Assembly: GCA_019321725.1 (NCBI GenBank)
Contig: CM033121.1
Location: 11,284,001-11,348,000 of the forward strand
Direction of reading: 5' to 3'
DNA from: Paulownia fortunei
Taxonomy: Eukaryota; Streptophyta; Magnoliopsida; Lamiales; Paulowniaceae
Length of the DNA: 64,000 bases
Below the pieces are notes generated by a model. The model made no database searches, was not told the origin of the DNA, and was given only the letters and a program-made list of their open reading frames with translations. Made by a program: the position numbers and the translations under genes. Shown one piece after another: positions 58,956-64,000 of the stretch (position 1 is the first letter of the stretch; each line of letters opens with the position of its first letter).

Positions 58956-60520
58956 TGTTGCGAAAATTTGTGAATGCAAGTGCACATTATCGTATACAAG
59001 TAATAAATTGATGAATTAATTATCGTTCCCACGAGGATTGCTAAATTATTAAGTACCAAAATTATGTTAACTATAATTTTATTTGAATAAATGTATTTTT
59101 GTGTTTTTGTTTATAAACTAAATTCAACTAAACTAAAAATGATAGAAAGCATTTAAAGATGAAATTCAATAACTAAAAAGCCTAGGGTTATGATTTAACT
59201 GTAATTATTTCGAATTGAATAATTTATCTTATCAACCTCAATTTATATTCCAAGTGATAGTCGAGAATTCTTAAATTATCCATAGCCTCTTCTAAGGTCT
59301 AATGAAAATATCATCAATTGTTAACCCACTATATTCCTATGTGAATTACAACAATCAACAATTCATTATGTTCTATGGAGTCTCAAACATGACTACACAA
59401 ACCATGTAAGTATATTCCTATCTCACATGTAATTTATGATTTTCTACATATAGAACTAGACACATATATCACCTCCCGGGTCAATATGATTAACAAATCA
59501 TTTAATTAGTGGCCAAGTAATTGAAAGTATTAAGAACAATATAGAAAACTCAACTTCAAAATAAATCAAGAATTGAATGGATACAAATATTCAAAACATC
59601 CTAATTAGATTACATCACAACCCTAGAAACAGGAAATTAGTTCATGATGATAAAAATGAATAATAACTTAACAATATCCATGAACATAATTAATGAGAGA
59701 AAGAGGAAAATGAAATTAAACTTGGAAGTAGGATGAGTTTATTCCTTTTGTAGATGTCTTCTTTTCAACTCTTGGAAGAAATCTCTCATCTTCTTCTCTT
59801 TTTCCTTCTTCTTGGCTTCTTTTCTCTTCTCTCCCTCTCTAAAAATTTGATTTGAAGGCTATTTGAATACTTAAACTTGATGGGAGATGCCCTAAAGAGG
59901 GCAAAAAAAACCATTTTGCCCTTAGTCATGTGCCAATTTGCAGCACCTAGGCACTGCTCTTGCTGTCCAGGATCAATTTCTACTGCACTTATAGTTTTTT
60001 TAAACTAATTTTTCACCCCTTTCTGGGATAAATTGGCTTTGGGTGTTGCATATGAATTGTAGATCTCTATCTTGGCTTTCAATAGGCACTTGAATCAACT
60101 TAATATGAGATTTGTGGAAAGAGTTATGTTTGAAATACTCAGATGTGTCAAACCAAAAAGTTTCCATCAAGTTTAGACTCTTTAACCTGATTTTTCTCAT
60201 TGAAATCAAATAAAATGATTTTTTTGATAAATATAGAAGTTATAGATCTGTCTCTTGGATTTCCAATGGTTTAAGAAATAAGTCAAAATGATATTGGAGG
60301 CAAAAGTTATGATTGAAATACGAACACTGCCATCAATAGCACCAAAAAGCGGATTATTCTAAATTTTAACCAAGTTTTATGTTTCTTTCCATTTTTTCTC
60401 ATTTTGCTATTACCTACAATATTTCAAAATAAATGCATAAAAAGTAACATAAATACTCAAAAACTAAATAAAAAGTTAAGCAAATTGTACTCAATTAATG
60501 GGTATAAAATCTACTCATCA
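58956..60520 (-). repeat. Solo LTR of Athila/Tat type inserted in copia RNase H (1.57 kb)
   Basis: Plus strand TGTTGCGAAAATTTG to CTACTCATCA, flanked by CTGAG. Same family as 8285-9572, opposite strand. No internal sequence, so it is a recombination product. Confidence 0.9.
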
Positions 60521-60525
60521 CTGAG
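60521..60525. repeat. Target site duplication CTGAG, right
   Basis: Pairs with 58951-58955. Confidence 0.9.
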
Positions 60526-60639
60526 TATATTACAACCAAGAAGTTTCTAGGCTTAAATACTCTAGATGTAACAACAGTTAAAGAACTATGGAATCAACAC
60601 GATGCTGATACTGATCTACTGCAATAATATCAGTGCTAT
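60526..60639 (+). pseudogene. pol: End of copia RNase H (segment II)
   Basis: TATATTACAACC resumes the copia text after the LTR, and CNNISAI ends it at the Athila-like LTR. Confidence 0.55.
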
Positions 60640-62127
60640 TGATGAACATTTAAAAGTGTACAATTAATTAGGATTTATATAATTATTTTTATTTTGAAAT
60701 TGTCATTAGAACTCTCAATTAAAGCATTTTTTATGTTTTAGGAATAAAATGGGAAATCAACATAAAAAATGAGATTAAATTTTTATCCACTTTTGTGCAG
60801 GTTTTAGAGAAATTGGCATAGCTTTCGATTCTGAAATGGTTTTGAGTTAATTCTTGAGGCTATGGATTGCTAAGTCATTCATCTACACATTAATATAGAC
60901 TTTGGATCCTATACTAAATGTTGAATGATCAAAGAAGTTGGATTACAAGTGAAATTTAGATTAGAGTTAAGCCCAATCCTAACCTATTTTATCAATTGGG
61001 TCATATTTCTTAAACCAAATTTTTTTTAGGTATAAATCTGAAGGCAAGATGTACACAAGAGGTAGCTAAACAAGTTTCTTGAAGGCAAGATGATGAGAAA
61101 TTATGTTAAAATGGTTAACAAATATGTTGCAATGCGCTGATGATGTTGAAGGATGACTCTTGAATATGATTTGGTAATTTGGCCATATCTCCTCATCTGA
61201 CAGCAAATTCGACAAATGATATATGAAAATGTATCAATCAAATAAAGATCTACAAATTTTATTCTTTACCCATCATCAAAATCTAGTTGTATCCAGTCGG
61301 AAAAGGCAATTCAATTGGGTAGTTGAAAATTTAGAGAATTTGGTATAACAACTTATCAACTTTTGACAACTAGCATACCAATTGATTGTTTAACTCCTCC
61401 ATTATATGTTTGGCCTCTAGAATATTTCAAGCACTATAAATAGGCCATGTATTAAGCTTGTAAGAGTAGGGGAGGGGGAGTAGAGGGTTTCTTAAGGTTA
61501 AGTTGTCTAGTAGTAATGTAAGTTGTCTAGTAGTAGTGTAAATTTTTCTTTTAGTAGTAATAGAAATATATTATCTAGTTTCTCTTTTATTTTTAGTCTT
61601 TTCAAATTTTATTTTGCTAAGAAAAAAGGGTGAACCTCTTGATGGAGGAAGATGAATGGTTATAATGGTAGAAAATATTTAAGCGTGTTGTATTATAGTT
61701 TTAATTTTTGATTTAAATCCTACTTATTTTGTGGTGATCCTTGATTTAGGTATCACTAGTGACACAACAAATATTTGGGTTCATTTAGTTAGATGTTTAG
61801 TTTTACTACACCAACCGCTAACATAAAACCTTGATTTGTTGTAGAGAAAAAGGTGTGCATAAATACTTGATCCTATAAATAAGTGTTGGCGTTAAGAGAT
61901 ATTTTGCAAATAGTAAGACAATATCATGATTCCTTATTGTATGAGCTATTTGATAAGATCTTCCCATTTGAATCTGCATTATGCATGAGCATATATTATT
62001 TTTTTATATATTCTAAATCACATTAAGCCTATCTTTATATTTTTTTTTAGAAATATAATCCTGAATTGTTCAGACAACATCCCTGTGGATCGATCTCGGA
62101 CTTACGAGAAATTTATTACTTGACACA
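60640..62127 (+). repeat. 5' LTR of the Athila-like element (segment II)
   Basis: TGATGAACATTT to CTTGACACA, one base shorter than the copy in segment I. Confidence 0.65.
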
Positions 62128-62206
62128 ACCTCCACTTAGATTTGCAACTTTAAAGTTATAGTATGTTTTTGGAAATTTGTTTGAGTAACCTCTACACACT
62201 TCCATC

Positions 62207-63118
62207 ATGGCTGAACATAAAAGTGTCCATGATGAAACTAAGAATCAACAGATGCGTACCATGCATTATTACTTACAACCTCCTCGAAGTTCTTCTCTTT
62301 ATTGTTTTATTTTTCCTCACAATGCAAATAACTTTCAATTCAAACAGGTATAATCCCTTTACTTCCCAATTTTCATAGTTTAGACTCTGAAAGCCCTTAC
62401 TTGCATCTGAAAGAATTTGATGAAGTATGTGCCACTTTTGATGATCAAACTTGTATAAATAAAATTGTTAAACTCAAATTATTTCCTTTTTCTTTAAAAG
62501 TAAAGCAAAAACTTGCTTAACTCTTTAAAACCTAGGTCAATTGGCACTTGGCAAGAAATGTAAGCTGAATTTTTGAAATGCTTTGAAAAGACAAATCCAA
62601 GATTTTTCTCAAAATTTTAATGAAGCTTTCTTTCAATGTTGGGAAAGATTTAAAGATTTGTTGAATTCATGCTCACATTATGGTTTTGAAAAATGGTGTT
62701 TAATTAGTTTCTTTTATGAAAGTTTAACTCCTAAAACAAAATAATTTCTTGATAAATAACCTGATGAAATCCTAGAATATCTAGACCATTTGATAAAAAA
62801 CTCTCAATCATGGTATAGTGTTAATTCTTTCGAAGGTTCTATTAAATCTAATCTTGCTAATAATATTAAAGGAAGATATTACCTTAGTCAAGAAAATGAT
62901 CTAAATGCTAGAATTGCTAGTTTAAAAAGAACAGTTGAAGTCATGGAACTTAAAAAAGTAAAAAAAATCAAATATGTGCAAGAAGAAGAAGTTTGTAGCA
63001 ATTGTGAACGTATGGGGTACTCCATCAATGAATGTCCAAATATTTCAATACAAAGTAAATTTTATGAACACATTCAAAAAATCTTTTCATTCTCCATATT
63101 CTGAAACTTACAATTCAC
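62207..63118 (+). pseudogene. gag: Athila-like gag (segment II)
   Basis: Same ATG (MAEHKSVHDET), same frameshift and stops, and the same His-to-Tyr change in the zinc motif as at 22569. The 104-residue frame 62790-63104 is identical in protein to 23152-23466. Confidence 0.8.
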
Positions 63119-64000
63119 AATAGAGAAATCATCCCAATTTTAGTTGGCGAGATGATAATTGTGCTCAGCCGCTACATTCACAAAAGCCACCAAACTTTCC
63201 TTTTTATCCAACTCCACATACAAAATCCCTTGAGGAGACTTTGCAAGAATTTATGCATGAACAAACAAACATTAATAATCAAACTTCACAAAGCTATCAA
63301 TGAGATCAAAAACACACTTTCAACATTAACCGCCTCTTTGTGCACTCAGGAAAGAGGTAAGTTTCCAACTCAACCTCAACTTAATCCTTCCACTTAGTGT
63401 CATGTTTCTTCTTCAGGTGAAAATTCAATCAAGGAGCTAATTCAGTCACAACTCTTCGTAATGGAAAAGTTATTGATAAGACTATTCATCCTAAGAAAAA
63501 AGTTTCTAATCCACCTTTAGAAATAAAGAATGAAAATAGTCTTCATGATGAAGGTAAGTTGAGGAAGGTAAGTTTGAAAATGATGAAAAAGAAAAATATT
63601 TACCTCCAACACCCTTTCCTCAAAGAATGCAACCAACTCAGAAATTGAACACAAAAGGTGAAATCTTTGGAGTTTTTAAACAAGTTAAGAGTAACATTTC
63701 ATTGTTGGATGCAATCAAGCAAGTTCCACCTTATGCCAAATTTTTGAAAGATTTGTGTACAATCAAAAGAAAACATCATGTAAAATAGAAGGCATTTTTA
63801 ACTGAAAGTGTTACTTCAATCATTCAACAATTCACTCCACCCATGTAAAAAGATTCAGGTTGTCCAACCATTTCATGTACCATAGGAAACACTAGAATAG
63901 GGCGTGCTTTTTTCTATCTTGGAGCTAGTGTAAATTTTCTACCTTTATCAATTTATGAATAGTTAGGTTTGGGAGAACTTAAAACAACTTCTGTTGTACT
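63119..64000 (+). pseudogene. pol: Gag linker and protease of the Athila-like element (segment II)
   Basis: Same linker text and the shared stop after TPPM. Two further defects occur only here: AAG to TAG in the KHHVK.KAF segment near 63785, and the protease active-site aspartate changed to Tyr (FYLGASVNF near 63915). The frame runs off the window edge at GLGELKTTSVV. Confidence 0.8.

Larger units (their letters stand above)
53969..60639 (+). mobile_element. SIRE-like Ty1/copia element, dead, with solo LTR in RNase H (segment II)
   Basis: Same content as 15101-21000 at offset 38868, with the interrupting LTR complete. Copia text is present at 53969-58955 and 60521-60639. Shared stops and indels show both copies come from one already dead element. 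Confidence 0.85.
44027..64000. repeat. Segment II: second, fuller copy of the duplication (partner 9573-24338)
   Basis: Offset from segment I is 38868 across the copia element and 39638-39639 after the solo LTR, the difference being the deletion in I. It runs to the window edge, so its full length is unknown. Confidence 0.9.
60640..64000 (+). mobile_element. Athila-like Ty3/gypsy element, 5' part, cut by window edge (segment II)
   Basis: LTR, gag and protease as in 21001-24338, near-identical up to about 63440 and several percent different after that. It extends 24 bases beyond the point where the segment I copy enters the gap. Confidence 0.8.

Noticed and set aside
1..64000. Endogenous pararetrovirus or other integrated virus
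   Set aside because: Every polymerase fragment has gypsy or copia domain order with integrase, and no viral movement or coat protein motif was seen.

Overview
This window is nuclear DNA from a flowering plant, most likely a dicot. It is AT-rich, has no intact host gene, tRNA, rRNA or CRISPR array, and consists almost wholly of nested, decayed LTR retrotransposons. The organism call rests on the families present: a Tekay/Del-type chromovirus, a Tat-lineage Ty3/gypsy element with two RNase H domains and an antisense gene, Athila-type gag and protease, and a SIRE-type Ty1/copia element. Every coding region seen is broken by stops, frameshifts or deletions. The species cannot be told from the sequence.

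Layout. 1-6595: Tekay-like element on the minus strand, running off the left edge, with gag-pol at 1-3951 and an upstream LTR at about 4123-6595. 6986-9572: 3' tail and 3' LTR of an Athila/Tat-type element on the plus strand. 9573-24338: segment I, the first copy of a large duplication. It holds a shrunken Tat element (10245-14462), a dead SIRE-like copia element (15101-21000), and an Athila-like element (21001 onward) that ends in a 100-N assembly gap (24339-24438). 24439-44026: single-copy stretch with a minus-strand copia fragment (26458-30679), a plus-strand SIRE-like LTR end (to 35593), a minus-strand Athila gag/protease with its LTR (35594-39190), and a clear solo LTR with a CATTT target duplication (41084-43385). 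44027-64000: segment II, the second and more complete copy, with a 8.8 kb Tat element (44684-53485), the same copia element now interrupted by a full-length solo LTR (58956-60520), and the same Athila-like element running off the right edge.

The two segments share the same insertion points, the same GCAAC target duplication around the Tat element, and the same inactivating mutations, so they are a duplication of an already nested TE cluster, not independent insertions. Their divergence is patchy: nearly identical in 15.1-18.4 and 20.9-23.8 kb, but several percent different elsewhere. That pattern suggests later gene conversion.

The most interesting gene-like structure is the antisense gene of the Tat element (I: 11375-13177; II: 45804-48090). 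It has its own TATA box, short GT-AG introns, a PF04195-like domain and a coiled coil, and it faces gag-pol head to tail across a four-copy 91-bp tandem repeat. It is broken in both copies. I found no convincing new system beyond these retroelement structures.
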